Position numbers and translations under genes: made by a program | Assembly (NCBI GenBank): GCA_032433765.1 | Contig: JAVIAB010000073.1 | Coordinates: forward strand, 70,879,959-70,943,958 | Source: Megaustenia siamemsis | Taxonomy: Eukaryota; Mollusca; Gastropoda; Stylommatophora; Ariophantidae | Direction of reading: 5' to 3' | Length of the DNA stretch: 64,000 nucleotides | The notes under the pieces: generated by a model | Databases searched by the model: none | What the model saw: only the letters and a program-made list of their open reading frames with translations | Told to the model about the DNA's origin: nothing | Part shown: positions 14,601 to 29,600 of the stretch, piece after piece | How positions within the stretch are numbered: position 1 is the stretch's first letter | How the letters are laid out: every line of letters starts with the position of its first letter

Positions 14601-17600
14601 CATGCTGCAGGCTCTACATGAGCATGAAGGAAGCACAGCAATCTCTAATAAAATTACAACATGGCTACTAAATCCACAATGCAATCTCTAATAAAATTAC
14701 AACATGGCTACTAAATCCACAATGCAATCTCTAATAAAATTACAACATGGCTACTAAATCCACAATCACTTGAGACTGACAAGATGCATGGATAAGTCAT
14801 TACATAGATTTTTATTTCAGTGCCTCAAGAAGGTTATGGTTATGGTTAGACAAAGACCCTGGTATCAATGCAAACGAATTGAAATCCATAATTGCTCAAC
14901 TGTCACTTGGCGCAATAGTGTTTTCTGTGTTGATTGCAATATACGTCATCATTGAAATACCTGTCAATATGGCGGATAGGCGACAAGAACCATTGAGGCT
15001 CAGTCTGAAAAGTGTTCCTTGTTGCGGCTTCCTCATATTCCAAGTCTGGCTCGAGAAGGTATCAAGAGGATAAAGACTGGAGTCAATGCCGTTAAAGCAA
15101 AATTAATGACAAGCAGATTTGGGGCATTGAAAGAATAATCACAATGGAGACAGACTTGAAACAAGTCAACAAATTCAAACATCTGGGCTCCATTATTACT
15201 GTTGATGAAGGCTCAAAACTAGATGTAACAGCTGGAACTTCACTAACAATAGCAACACTAACAAGAATAAATCATACAAGGAAAAGCCAAAACATATCTA
15301 CTATAACAAAGATCAGTTTATTACAAACAGTAGTAGACTGTATTTTGCATATAGCTAGCTAGTTAGTCGACAAATCATCCAACTGTACATTGAACAACTC
15401 CATAAGTGCTCAGGTTTCCTCCTCTGTATATCATTCAACATTGGTCAAACTGATACAGTCATCTATGAACTTACAGTACTTAAGGGGAAGAGAAGTCTGG
15501 TAGGTGTGGAGGATCTGGTGCTCCAGGGAAGCCATGAACAGACAAGCATAACTAGGACCCATTTTGGTGCCCATCACTACCCTACTGATCTGAGTGAAGA
15601 AATTGCCATCAAACTCGAAGGAGTTGAGGGTGAGTACTAGTACAACTAAAATTAACATGACAGGAACATACCACAAGATCTACAGGCTTTGGCAAGACCA
15701 TTCTACATGGAAAAATACCAGGCAAAAGAAGACAGAGGAAGAGGTGGAAGGAAGACATCAGAGAATGGACAAGATTGACCTTCACCACACCTTAGAAAGT
15801 AGTTCTTAATTGTAAATGTGAGAAGGAATTTATGAAAATGTCAAAAGTGCTCTGACATCAAAGGTTACATGTTTAATGATAATGACAAATAATAGTTTTC
15901 TTTTAAATTAACCCTTTCACTCATTACTATTAAGTCTATATGGTTTACAAACTAACTAGTTCAGTCTCTGCCTTATGTATTTTTGTTTCAACAACATTTA
16001 TACACAGCTTTAACTATTTCATCTGTTATGAAACATTTAATAAATATTTATAACCATTATAAAAAGCTCTGAATCTATTTTCACAATATAGTACATTTAT
16101 GCTGTAGTTTTTTTGTCCATATGTGACACTCTCACTTACATCTAATAGTTCATTCTCTCCCAAGAATCTACGACTGACTGAAATTAAGGCTTCCTCTGGC
16201 CACTCATGGAACCAATTGATGCTGGTACAATTAGTAATGGCTGGAAACTTGCGACTTCTTACACGGAGTGTGTTGCCAACTGGTGAGAAGCAAAGCACCA
16301 CCTAGTAGTAGAGAGAAGAAGGTATGTGTTATTTACAGGCTGGTGTTTATTTATGAATGCTATGCTAATATCATAATCTACTTCTTCCTAGTACTGACAC
16401 TATGCCTAAGCTAAAAACTTTGTGAAAACAAAGTCAAAGGAAATGAAAATTAAAGCAAACATTATGTTCAACTTTCCTGCTGTGTGAGCATAATGTTTTT
16501 TAGGAATGGTTTCCTAGCCCAGGCCAGGGTTAAATGTCATCAATCCATTTCCTACTTTGTCTACCTCTCTATTACCATTCATGGTTTCACATAAGAAGGT
16601 CCAAGACAAACCATTATATCTTGTGAAATGATCATGATAGCATAATCTTTTTCATTACCAAAGCAAGAAGCTCTTCACATGTGCCTATCTTATGGGTAAT
16701 GATTGTACAAATTTTCGTGCTTGTAAATGTGGTCTTTTTTTTTTTTTTTTGAGATTCCAAGGATCTCATGGTAACAACTAATATCTATAATGATTAAAGT
16801 ATTTACATCATTCAAGTGCATCACAAAAGGTTTGCAGTGCACTTCACCCCTGGTCCTTATTTTAAGTGAAATTCTCAATCTCATAAAGGTCTCTATTCTG
16901 AGTGAGGTTTTCAATCTCTTGTACGGAGTCAGGGTTGTAAGTTTTGCCTCTCTTATCAATTTCTTCCCAATATCATTTGAGATTGACATCTGTTTCTTTC
17001 TCTTTTTTTCCTAGCTAAGGGAAAAAGTATTTTATGTTCACTCATACATATTTTTAGTCTTCCACATGTGCTATCTACCACTTGCTTTGATTGATTTTTT
17101 TCATAGCCAGGTCACCTGTTGTACTTGTCCTCTAATGTGCGCTTGATTGTTTTAGAATGTCTTTAATCACAAGACCTCTGCATCAGCAGATGTCATAATA
17201 ACATTCACTGAGTGACATCGAACTGTCACTTCTATCCAAAGAAGGCTGTGCTCATATTTATAATATTCCTGACTTCTTCAGTTTTGAACTATGCTAAATT
17301 CTATTCTGTTATTGCCTTTTCTTACCCTTTATTGGGTCAGAGGCTATCAACAAAAACTCTTTAATTCTTTCTGCTTTATGCTGTTTCTTATAATCTTCTC
17401 CAGGTGTAATTTATCATTGCAGTTATCTAATTTTCCAGGATTTGCCTCTATTTTGTTCTATATCTTCACTATATCCTCTTTAATTTTGGGCTCCAGCTTG
17501 TCTAGTAATGATTGAAATAGTTTTTAAAGTGTGTCTGAAATGCCTAAATCTTTAATCTAATAGCCAAAGTTTTTGTCATTTAAGACTAGTAAGAATTTTG

Positions 17601-20600
17601 ATCCTGGCAATCTCCTGGTTAGGGTCTCATTCATTCTCTTACTTTTGACAGCAACTTGGCATCACCATGATTTAAGCTATGTATTTTTCATTCTTGCCAT
17701 GTTTGTTTGTTATTTGTTGTTCTGTTTTTGATGAAGACCTTTGGCTGCAACATTATATATATGTATATGTGGGCATGGGTAGCCTAGTTGGGAAAATCAC
17801 TCAACTGGACTACCGACGTTCGGACAACCCGTGTTCGATTCCCGCTGGGAGCAGTGTGAATTGTACTTGCGGTTGGAAAAAAAAATACCCCCACGGTCGA
17901 CCCAGCCGTTGGCAGAAATGGGTACCAGGGAATCACCCTGGGAAGGTGAGGAATGTTGCCCCGCATCTGAGTTTCGATGCTTGAGGCGACACTATACAGA
18001 AATCTCCGAACATTTCTGGATAGGCGGCCGAGCACATATGGGTGGAAACTCGCGTGCTAAGACACCGGTTCAAGTCTCGTACTTTACCTTTATCTTTATA
18101 TATGTTATAAATTGTTTTGTGTTCCTATTAGTTTAGCTGCTTAGTACAATCTTATGTTAATTTTGTAACGCTTTGCTAAATTTTGTTATAAATTTTTCTC
18201 TCTCACTTAAGGTCTAATAGTTATGCTGATGATGGATGTGTCAGAGTGAAAAGCGTAAATATCATGGCTATACATCAAAGATGAAAGGGAAAAAAGTGGT
18301 ATGGTTACAGCTCTACATTCATGAGCATCAACACAAAATAAAAATGAGTTTCTGGCTCAGTAGACTTCAGCAGGAACAATGGCCAAATAACACATACACA
18401 AATATAAATATTTAAGTACATAAAATTAACACTACATAGCAAAATGTTAATGAAATATCTGAAAAAGAAAATATTTAAAATGAATGAAAAGAAATTTCTT
18501 TGCAGTGTTGTCCCTTACTTGTGTAAAGCTGTAACCATACCGCCTTTTTCCAATTTTTTTTCTTTTCATCAAGACCAACTTTGGGGGGACTACGTGACAG
18601 TATGGTTTTTGGTGCAGTTGTGTCAAATTGAGGCCAACAGTATCACAGAGGCAATCCTGTCATTCAGTGACACAGCACCTAGTGAATGAGAGGCCATGAA
18701 CTCCTCATTCACCTTTTGGTGGTGTCAAGAATAAACATCACTCCACTGCCAAGTGATTATAAGGGATTGAGAGGGAAAGTTACCCAGTACTTAAAATGTC
18801 TAAGTCAGATGTGTTGGGCTGAAAGATTCAAATATCAAAGTTCTACTGCAAACCACAACACAATATATACATGCCCACTTAACGTCCTTTTATGGGCAGA
18901 TGACAAAGATATATATTCGTTTAGTCATCAGGTGAATGCAAGCAAGTATATATCAAATACATGCACACAAAACTAACTTTTAAATATTTTCTGACTTTAT
19001 CAATGAAGAGGGACCAGGCATTTTCTCTTGTATCAGGTATACCAATTTGTTTACATTCACTGAGCATGACTCCAATTATCTCCTCCATCTCATCATCTCC
19101 AAAGAGGCCTGGTATTTCTCCAGAAGCCAGCAAATCATTGATAAGCACTAGAAACATTTCACTGGCTACTTGAGCGTCAGACATCAGAAATACCACTCCC
19201 AGCCCTTCCAAAGACATCAGAACAATAAAATAATGTAATAAAACCATTTAATTATAATTGTTTTTTTTACACAAACAAGTGACATAAGTAACATGCACAA
19301 AATGTATGAAAAATATTCAATTAAAATAAGATTAAACTCATTCAAAAGTTTACACATTGACAATTGTGGACATATTTCTTGTTTATTTCTTTCCAGACCA
19401 CTATCTAATATATCAGATGTGATAGGTACTCTAGAATTTTTGCTTTGTGAAGCAGCAATTTTGCTTTACTATTAACAAATATTTCACTGCAATACCTTGA
19501 ACAGGTCTCATTAGTCTTCCTATTGGTATCAACATTGCGGCCAGTCTAAGCCATTGTTGACAAAAAGCATATAAGCTGTGTAATTTGACAAGACATACAA
19601 AAAACACTTATTAAATAATAACAAAAGACTAATAAAGTACATTTTAAAGACCCAAATTAATATTCACAATACTCTTGTGAAATAAATGGCTTGCAGAAAA
19701 TAGAGATAGGAAAAGTAGGGAATGAGAGGCAGAAAAATATAACAAAAAAACTTAAATGTAAGAGGCTGCACTTGTAAAATTATTTCTTAGTGTTAAAAAA
19801 ATAAAATAATTGGACAAAATATAATATAAATGAGTTATGCTTGTTAATGACTCCATACTCTCTGTTTTCAAGTCCATTCCCTTTCCAAGAAAGGGATAAC
19901 TGATTTCCTTGACTGCATTTTTTGTAACCTAATGGATTTTTTTTTTAACCTGTATCTATTCCTCAACCTCCTTCATCACCTCTCACGACATGTATTGCAT
20001 GTGATAGTGATTTTATTCTTTTCTCCCCTGACCATGATTAGGGTCTATAGCTATATGGGTGATACAACTTCAAAACAAACATAAAAACAAGCACAAAGAT
20101 CAAAACTATACAAATGTAGAAAGTTCTCTTAAATGGCTCAGAGCCATGGATGTTAAATAATACAAGTAAACAAAAATTGTAGAAATCTACTGAAATGGGT
20201 CCCAGGAAGTGCAAAGGAGTTTGTGCATATGGGTCAGTGTTCTCCTCTATGGTTCACAGTATTTTGAGAATATCTGAACACCTGTGGATATGTGTGGAGT
20301 GCAGTGATATATTAAGTTATTTGCGGGTCATCATCATTGCACTCCGAACATGTCCATAGGTGCTCAGATCCCCTCCTCAGCAATTCCGTCAGTGTCCAGC
20401 GACTGACGACTCCAGTTCTATGTTGGTTGATAAGTCTTCTTACATGACCATTAAGTTTCTAATTTCTGGCTGTGCCCATCTTAACTCCCATTTCCATCAT
20501 CCGAAGAAGTGACTTGGATCTGAATTTGTCAAAGTCCTGTGCTTTTCCCACATCTTGGAGGGCATTGATGATGTCCGCCCGATCTATTGGTTGCCCGTCC

Positions 20601-23600
20601 TCAACGACAGCGCAGCTAGCCAACCTGTCCGCCCTTTCAATTCTTCGTGCTCCCACATGTCCAGGGACAAAGACAAAGGTGACCTTACGTATTTTGGATT
20701 TCTGCAACGACTCTACCCATTGCATGCATACAGAGCCTGTCTCCACTATTTTTATCATGCTCATCGAATCACTCAGTATACATGTGTGGGTGTAGTCATG
20801 TGACTCTAACCATTTGAATGCCTTGGTCACTGCCATCACCTCCATTGTCATGCTACTCGTGGTCATGACGTATGCACCACTGTCTTCATAAACTATTCTG
20901 CCTGCCGAGCGTGTTGTAAATATCCATGCACTTCTTTGGTATTGTCTTACAGATCCGTCTGTATAGATGACTGCATCTTTCTCATCGGTGTTATCGCAGA
21001 TGAGACCGTTGACCTCAGCATTAACCATGACCAGGTTCTGTTCCCTACTTTTCCTGTCAAGTGTGACAATACACAAGAAAGTCCCCTTGAATGACGTAGG
21101 CACCGATATCCACTCCTCACTAACGCTGATATTAGTAAGCCCACAGACCTGTTTGATGACATCTTCTGCTCGGCCCACCCATGATTTGCCTCTTTTTAGC
21201 CTGGTACCTTTCCCTGTGTTGAGCACGTGGTGCAATGAATGCTCTTTATCTGTACTAATCTTCAGGTATGCTCGTGCTCTCCAGATCTTGATTCTGTCAT
21301 CCATGGTTGGAAAGTCAAGAAGATACCTCATTGCTACACAGGGAGTGTCCCTTGTACATCCCAAGATAATGCACATGACTTCATTTTGTATTTTCTCCAG
21401 CCTATCAATTTGAGTCGTACTGACAGTAAGAATTGCCAGGGCATACTCGATTGGTGCAAGGACTAATCCCTGGAACAGAAGACTAAGTAGCCTCTGCTCG
21501 ATGTTGGCAGCTGCCATGACCTTCAAGGCGGCTAATCCTTTGCGGGATTTTGTTATCACATGGTCGACGTGGTCCCGAAAACACAGGCTGTGATCAAACT
21601 TAACTCCAAGGTATGTCATTAACTTGTCCCTGGTCACCTCATCAGCTCCCATTCGTACTACCAGTGTGGTCGTATTAACGATATGATTGTTAAGGGAGTT
21701 AACCATGAAACTGGTGCTTTATTAGGATTAACCAAGGCACCTGAAACCCCACACCAGGAAGAAATGCAATCAAGTTCGTTTTGCATTGTGGAGGCGATTC
21801 CCCATCTGTCTCTTCCATGTCGATATATCAGAATATCATCAGCATAAGTCATAGTTCTTCCCCTCCCATCCAGCTGTTGTTCCATGATTGTTATTGTGTA
21901 GACGTTAAATAGAACTGGTGACAATGGTGAGCCTGTGGCAGCCCTGAACAAATGGATGTTGGCTCGGAAGACCAACTTTCACATCTCAGTATCACCTTCC
22001 TCTGAAACAGTGCCGAGCGATCCATCTAATGAGAAAAAGTGCACCACCAGTTTGAGGAGCATATGCATGAGCTATTCAAATGGTACTCTGTTGTATGCAT
22101 CCTCCAGATCTATAGCAGCAGCACATGTCTCCTCTCATCTGTGGAAGCCTTTGAAGACGTCATAGGCAAAGACTGCCGCATTGAGCCATGTCTCTTTGTT
22201 ATATCTATAACCTGCAGTGATATAATCCTAACAAAGTAAAATTAGATTGTCTTTAATAACATACATAGCTATCAGATAAGGCAATTACCTTTAAGTCCAG
22301 ATTTCTTATACAAACCATTGAGATCATTTTTCAGATCTGTTGTTCCATACTGCTTAGTTAGTGTTATCTATGAAATGGAAAAACAATAATAATTTAATTA
22401 TGAGAAGAATATTGCAAAATGTGTTTGGAGAAAGTTATTCTTAAAAGAAAAACTAGATTTATCAAACAGAAATTGCCTGGCAATTTTTGCCAGAGCAGCT
22501 TTCTCTCATGGCTAATCTTGTCAATATTGGAAAGACAGGTCTGGCCACAAAATGATCAAGGCAAATTTTATGTCAAGTGCTCTCACCTATTTTCCCATTA
22601 CATATTTGTTCTTATACTTTGACCTCATCTAATTTTCATATGTCATGCTGCTTTTTATATAGCTTCTCCACATGCTGCAATCATGTGCAAGCTTTTCATG
22701 ATGTTTATCATTAATGGAGATTTACTCAGGGATACCTTGCTGACATTTTGGTCAATCAATTCTAGTCTACCCACAGGCTTCTTCCCATCTATAAACTTAC
22801 CATACAATATTTGCTTGGAGATGTAATTATTGTTAATTCTTAAAATATGTACTAGGCACCTTAAACTTCAACTTCTAAGTGATCATAAAATATGAAAATC
22901 TAGCACACCCAAAACATGAGTTGGTTACTTTGTCTTGCCATCTGAGGTCTTTAATTTTTCTAAGGCAATGCACATGGAAAGTGTTTAGTCTTTTCTCGTG
23001 TTTTGATGCAATAGGTTGCCCAAGTTTTATAACTAAAAACAAGTGTCCAAAGCATACAAGTTTTATATATTACAAGCTTTGTCATTAATGTTAATTTTAT
23101 GCTATTCCATACTTATTGTGTTAGTTTACCAGATATTATGGCTACCATGCCAATTGGTAATTTATTTCTTCCTTGAAGCTGTGACAGCAGATCTGAGATA
23201 ACTGTTTCAAGCAAGTTTCCATTCAAGGCTATAATAGTGGATTTGGTGTTTCTGTGGAATTAAGTTTTATGAACACAGCATTGTTAACAAGGGAGCCGCG
23301 ATAGCGCAATGGTTAGTGAACTGGACTACAAAGGACAAGAGGTAAGGTTTGATCCCAACCGACGGCTTCCAGGTTCACTCAGCCTTAAATGGGTACCAGA
23401 TTTTTTCTGGGAAAGTAAAGCGGCACGGGAGTAATACTGACCACATTACCCCAAAAATCATGTGCTGAAGGTCTGCAAAAATTATGGTCACTAACACCAT
23501 ATTCCCTATACGCCACTTGGCGTGACAAGGGGCTCTTTACTTACTTTTACTGTTAACAAGCACATACTTCATTATTTGATTAAACTGTTAATAATAAGCT

Positions 23601-26600
23601 CATGAATAGAAATTAAATACTCTACCAAGAAGAAAAAAGAACCACCATCACACCATGTAATATATAGTAAATATGGCGGTAGAGCTCATAATTAATATTT
23701 TTTTGGCAACTTGCAAATTTTTTGGGCAATATGTTTTAGTATTATACTAGTGCTCACTTTCTTTCCTCCAAAAAATCATTTGGTATCCATTTAAGGCCAA
23801 ATGAACCTTAAAGCCATCAATAAAAATGAAACTAGATAGCTTCTTCTTAATAGACCATTTCATTAACCACAGCCGAATTATGGCTCACAAATACTCTATA
23901 GATTTATTAAAAGGAAAGCTTTGTTGTGAAATTCAACATTTGTCATTGAATTAAAAAGTTGGAATCTTCTCATATATTCACAAAACAGGATAAAAATTAA
24001 CTCAAAACAGACAAACCTGAAAAACATCCAATCCACTAATAAAGGCTGCCAAACGTGAAAGTGACTGTTTGCCACTCCCTCCAACCCCAATAAGGAGTGC
24101 ATTGCCTCTAGGTGACTCTAAAATTCTGTTAATTCTGCAGATATGAGACATGGCGTCCTCAAAAAGCACCAAGTTCATGGCTGCATTTAATTCATTGTAA
24201 CTGTCCAAGGTATCAGACAGTATTTTATTGATCTGAGGCCAACTTTGTATAAAATCATAGTTGAGATCACCAACACCGCGAGAAAAGTGGCAGCAAATAC
24301 GAGGCTTTTCATTGATTACTTCTTCCTTTTGGTCCTAATGATTTATGAAACAATATTTTAAAAATTAGTTAGTTATGAATAATCTGTTAGAAATTGGTAG
24401 AATATAGATATGTTTGAGGTGAGATGGATGATAATGAGGTATAGTATCTCATGGTGAGGGACAATCTGTGTGAATGATCCCTGAAAATGGTCAGGATACT
24501 ATTTGGTCCCCCTCTTGTTATCTAGTTTTCATATACCTCCTTAGATAACATTTGTGCATGATGGTGGCCACAACCTTGGCAATTGACTTGGATGAGTGAA
24601 TAAACTACATGAGAGAAGTGGGAGAAATCCTACAACAAATATCCGTTTCTAATGTCAACAAGAAATAAAATATACTTAGATGTGCAAGGAAAGAACATAT
24701 AAACCAAAATATAATAAATAATTTATGCCATCTTTAAAAAAAATGGAGAAAAGAAAAGAGATAAAAAAAATTTAGTAAAATAACAGTATAGATAACAAAA
24801 TATGCAGAAAGCATACAGAAGCACAAGTGGACTGGATCAATAAGAAATGCTAAATAGAGATCATTGAGAAAAGTAAAAAATTTAAGACAGTAATAAAGAA
24901 AATGATCAATAAAAGTATAAAAAGTAACAAATGGTAGATATATAGTAAACAAATAAGGAAAAAAACACTTACTGGCACTAAAGATCATAATAACCCCAAA
25001 TGACAGGTATGTATAATAAAACTATTAACAATAAAATTGAATATAGACCAACCTTAAAATAAATGACAGGTTATAAAACATTTTAAAAAGCAGTTTTGTT
25101 GTAATGAGTTGTGATTTACAGCAAGGTTGGAATATATGAATTTTTATTTTCAGTCCAACATATCTGACTACATCACTGCATATATTTAAAACCAGGTTTG
25201 CTGTTCCTCTCCACTCACTTGACCAAGACCATCATGTGAAGAAAAGCCTTAATCAAATCTGATTTGCTGACCATGCCTTGATGTCAGCAGTCAGCTATGA
25301 CTTAATAGTGCAGCTACAAAATAATCAGCTCTCAAGATTTGCATCTCAAGTCTTGTAAAAGTAACTGGTGCTTAAATGAGGTTTGTATAGCATAACATAC
25401 ATTCCATGTGTCATATTCTGAAAGGGTTTTTTAAAATAAATATGCCATATTTTCCATTTTTACTGGATAATGACCATTTTTTTTAAACGTTGCATTATTT
25501 TCTTCTTAAAATTAACCTACACATAAAAGTGGTCTAGAGTTGTTCTCAGGTCATCTAGCTCACTGTTCCTGGGGGTTTTTAGAGCTGTTAGGATTATATA
25601 TGGCCCTTTTTGTCTTGTCAGGCGGTCTTGTGGAGGCTATTGTGTATTTTTTTTAGGTTTTATTTTTGTTGAACAGCTTCTCTTGTGGTTAATTCTACCA
25701 ATGTTTGACAAACATACACGGCTACAGAATGGACAAATCAGGGTTTTCCATCCTTTTTCATGAGTCTTTTCTCTTCTAAGTTTTACCTTAGCACAATCTC
25801 AAATGATGCTATACCATTCCTTATACATGCTCTCCATGATGTGTGATCACTAGCCAGATGTTCCCAGTCCTTTTCACAGATGGAGAAGACCCTCAGAGAT
25901 GATTTACAGATATCTCTATATCGTAGTTTAGGTCTGCCGATTTGTCTTTTTCCGAGTATTAGTTCACCATATAGTATTTGCTTGGGGATGCGTTTGTCTT
26001 CCATTCGCTGGACGTGCCCTAGCCATCATAGTCTTCGACTTCTGAGAATCGACATGATTGTTGGGGTCTTAGCATGTTGCAGGACTGTTAAGTTGGTTAT
26101 TTTGTCCTGCCATCTGATGTGCATTATTCTGCGGAGACATCGCATGTGAAAGACATTTAGTTTTTTTTCGTGATTTGAGTATTTTGTCCACGTTTCAGAT
26201 CCATATAATAGTGTGCTTAGCACACAAGTTTGTTATTTTAAGAGTTTGGTTTTTAGTGTTAGTTTCATGTTGTTCCTAGCCCTTTCTATGCATTTGCTGA
26301 AAGTCGTATCTGCCTTACCAATTCGGCTGTTTATTTCATCATCTAGAGAAGTGGTTTGCGTAATTGTGGATCCAAGATACGTGAATTTCTGAACTGATTC
26401 TAGTGGACAAACTTTTAAAGTGATTTTAGAAAGGTTTGATGTTGCCTTGACTTAGAATGACTGTTTTCTGAATACTAATTGTCAGTGAAAAAAAGGTTGC
26501 ATACTTTGTCCAGATTGTTGATCAGCGTTTGTAGAGTGGCTTTACTATGGGCGACTTGGGCTGCATTATCAGCAAATAAAAGTTCTTTAAGTAGGGCAAC

Positions 26601-29600
26601 ATTTGTTTTTGCTCTTAGTTGTGCTAAGGTGAACAGTGAGCCATCTGATCTTGTGTGAATGTTAATGTCTCCTGAGCTGTTTTTGAAGACATAATTTCGA
26701 AGGGCAGCAAAAAATATGCCAAAAAGGGTGGGGGCTAGGACACATCCCTGTTTCACTGCATTGTTGACTTTAAAACTCTGTTAGAATTGAAATACGTCAT
26801 CAGTATCACCAATTTCTTGTACACATTATTTTTGTGTTGAATAGCCAGTTTTGCAGCATCTTTGAAGGGCTTCAGTTTTTGCATTATATGTCACATATAA
26901 GCTAATTAAAACAAATAAGTTCAAAAATGTTCTAGTAATTCATATGTATTATATTCGATAACAATAATATTAATAAATAATAATAATAGCAACAACAAAA
27001 TTGATAATGATGACAATATGAGGGTAGCTGTCTATCACAAAAGATGACAACTGCTTCAGGCTATCCTGACTAGTGTTGTAGCTTACACTGAGCTGGGATA
27101 TTTAGTGAGGGGGAGCTGTGTTGTTTGTCAGCCTCACTGTCATCTTAATCTACTGAAATTAATGACAAGACAATCAAAACCATTAAAGTGAGTGAAAGTA
27201 CAATAAATGACCAGGGCTTTCTCACTGCTGTGCTCTAAGAGGTTCATCTCACACATCACTCTATTGGAGTTCTCTTTAAATCCATTGAACACTTTAGTGA
27301 CCTCATCAATGTAGTCTCCTGAGAAAAGCCTGGAAAGACAAGCCCTTGCATCAAATGTTGTTCATCAATCACAGGTAATGAAGACCACTCATTTCATTCT
27401 GTAGTTAGTTTAGTCTACGTGTGGGAATATGCCTGCTCAGCCTGATGCAGGCCTGGAATACTTTGGGACAGTGTGGACATGTGTTACTGGTGCATGGGAA
27501 TACATATTGCAATCTTTTCTGGCCTCCCTCCATTGTTTGGCTGTTACTATTTTGTTTGTTTCACATTTCCGGTTTGATCCAAAATGGAGGATTTGTTTTT
27601 CTCCTGCTTGGTATAGAACCGTTGATCAGAGGTTTAACAAGCCACTATTATAAAAATGCTTTTGTTAATGAAACATAAAAGCCTTCAATACTAACAACAA
27701 AACATGGGACAATTTTGTACAAGAAAGAACCACCTGGTGCATATCTCTTTGATATGAAGCTACATATTGTGCATATCAAACCTTCTTTTCAACTATTTAA
27801 AACTGCTAGAATAAAAATTTAGATAACAGAAAGAGTATTTGGGTCTATGCCCAATGGGCCAGCTACGGCTCGAAAAATCATTAGATAGATAGATTGAAGG
27901 CTTTTAATGAGGGAGGTCTAGAATATATCTTTCAAACACTTCATTTGTTCACTGTCTCAACATTTATCATTCTGCAATTCACTATGTAAATATTTTAGGC
28001 AGTCAGTAGTTTGACATGTGGACAGTATAGCATTCCCAGCAGGTCTGTTCATGCAACAGTGTCAATGCTGGGAATATCATCTCTGGACTGTGTACCATCA
28101 AAATGATGGTATATTGAACCTTGTCTTGCCATTTTATATTCATCAAGTTCCTAAAGCAGACTGTGTGGAAGTGATTTACCTTTTTTTGCATGCATCTGTA
28201 CACAATCCAGGTTTCACCTGTTTGCAAGAACAACAATAAACGTGAACACAAGCACGCTAACAATATTTCCCTACAACTATTTATTTTTCAAAAATAAAAT
28301 CATACCTCAAAATTCTTTTTCAATATTTCCACTTGAAGCTTGTCATAGTTATCTATATCAATTGGATCTACAAGCTTATCTTTGTATACACGTTCTGCCT
28401 CATGAAAGTAGAGTCTCAATAAATGTTGAATTGTTCGACAACATTCAGCATTTGCAAAAAGCATGCCCTGTAAATATAAATTTGTATACAATAGTTTACC
28501 AATAATCTCCCAAAATGGATATAAGCATATCAAGTAAGAAAGCAATATATAAAAAAGTTTTACATTTTCTGGTTAACTGTTTGTTGGTTGGTTTATTGAC
28601 TTTTAATGATACACAACCCTATGGAACTCTGTCATAAAGCTCGATGTTATAGCACTTGAGTATTTTGTGTGTTGTTTTTTTTAAATACAGTGTTCCACTT
28701 ATCAGATCTCAGTGGAAGAGCCTGTTAATATAAAAATAATGTTTCAGTTATTAGTTCATTAATGTGACCACTTGTTAATTATAAGCCCATTAAAGTAAAC
28801 TAATGTAGACATTAATAACATCATTTGGCTATTAACCCTTTAACAGAATCTTTTGTTAATTATAAGCTCTTTTTAGTACATTCCAACTGTCTGCAAGGAG
28901 CCAATAAAGAGTCTAGGCAGGGTGTAGGACACCTCTTTGATGAACACAAAGGCCTTCCAGAGAGTAAGAGAGATAGCAAACCAAGGGCTACAGATCATTG
29001 ACCAATGCAGACTTTTAAGAAAGTTCCAAATCTGGTGCCTCCAGTTCATGTTACTTAACTCTTTCCATACGATCCGCCGTATGGTGCGCCAAATCCATTT
29101 CAATTGCGTACGATCAGCCGTATAGTGCGCCAAACATAATTTGTTTCGTGTAAACCGTCAACAAACTGTATTCCTATATTTTAGATTGACTATTTTATAT
29201 AGATTCCTTCACTGGAGAGTTCCTTCCTTCTTCCCCACGAGGTTCAAGTGGAAAGACGTAGTCTAACGTGTGATTTTTTCATTTGGAATTAGTGTTTATC
29301 GTAAAAAAAATTGTAAACAAAAATCAGCTGATCGAAATGGCTTCCAGTAGCAGTGATTGTAATGCTAAAAGTCAGTTGATGACGGCTGATGAAGCTTGTC
29401 AATTAATTTTTCTTGATGATTCTGATGATAGTTCAGACACTGTAAGTGTTGATAATAACAATGGTGATGACAGTGATCCAGATATTATCGATTTTTCAGT
29501 AGAGGAAAATGAAAGTCTCATTTTGAATATTGACAGTGATGAGGAATACATTCCTTCAGAACCAAAAAAACCAAAAGCAGCTGCAGGTAGAGGTAGGGGC

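Noticed and set aside
17772..17860. tRNA gene (box A and box B present)
   Set aside because: The cloverleaf arms do not pair well and the sequence continues into a SINE body and tail. The heads at 10.1, 13.6, 23.3, 40.8 and 55.5 kb were rejected as tRNA genes for the same reason.
27180..27345. Open minus-strand stretch [15 protein letters not shown] as a missed dynein exon
   Set aside because: Exons 17 and 18 already join with the exact family spacing, so there is no room for it; no splice sites found.
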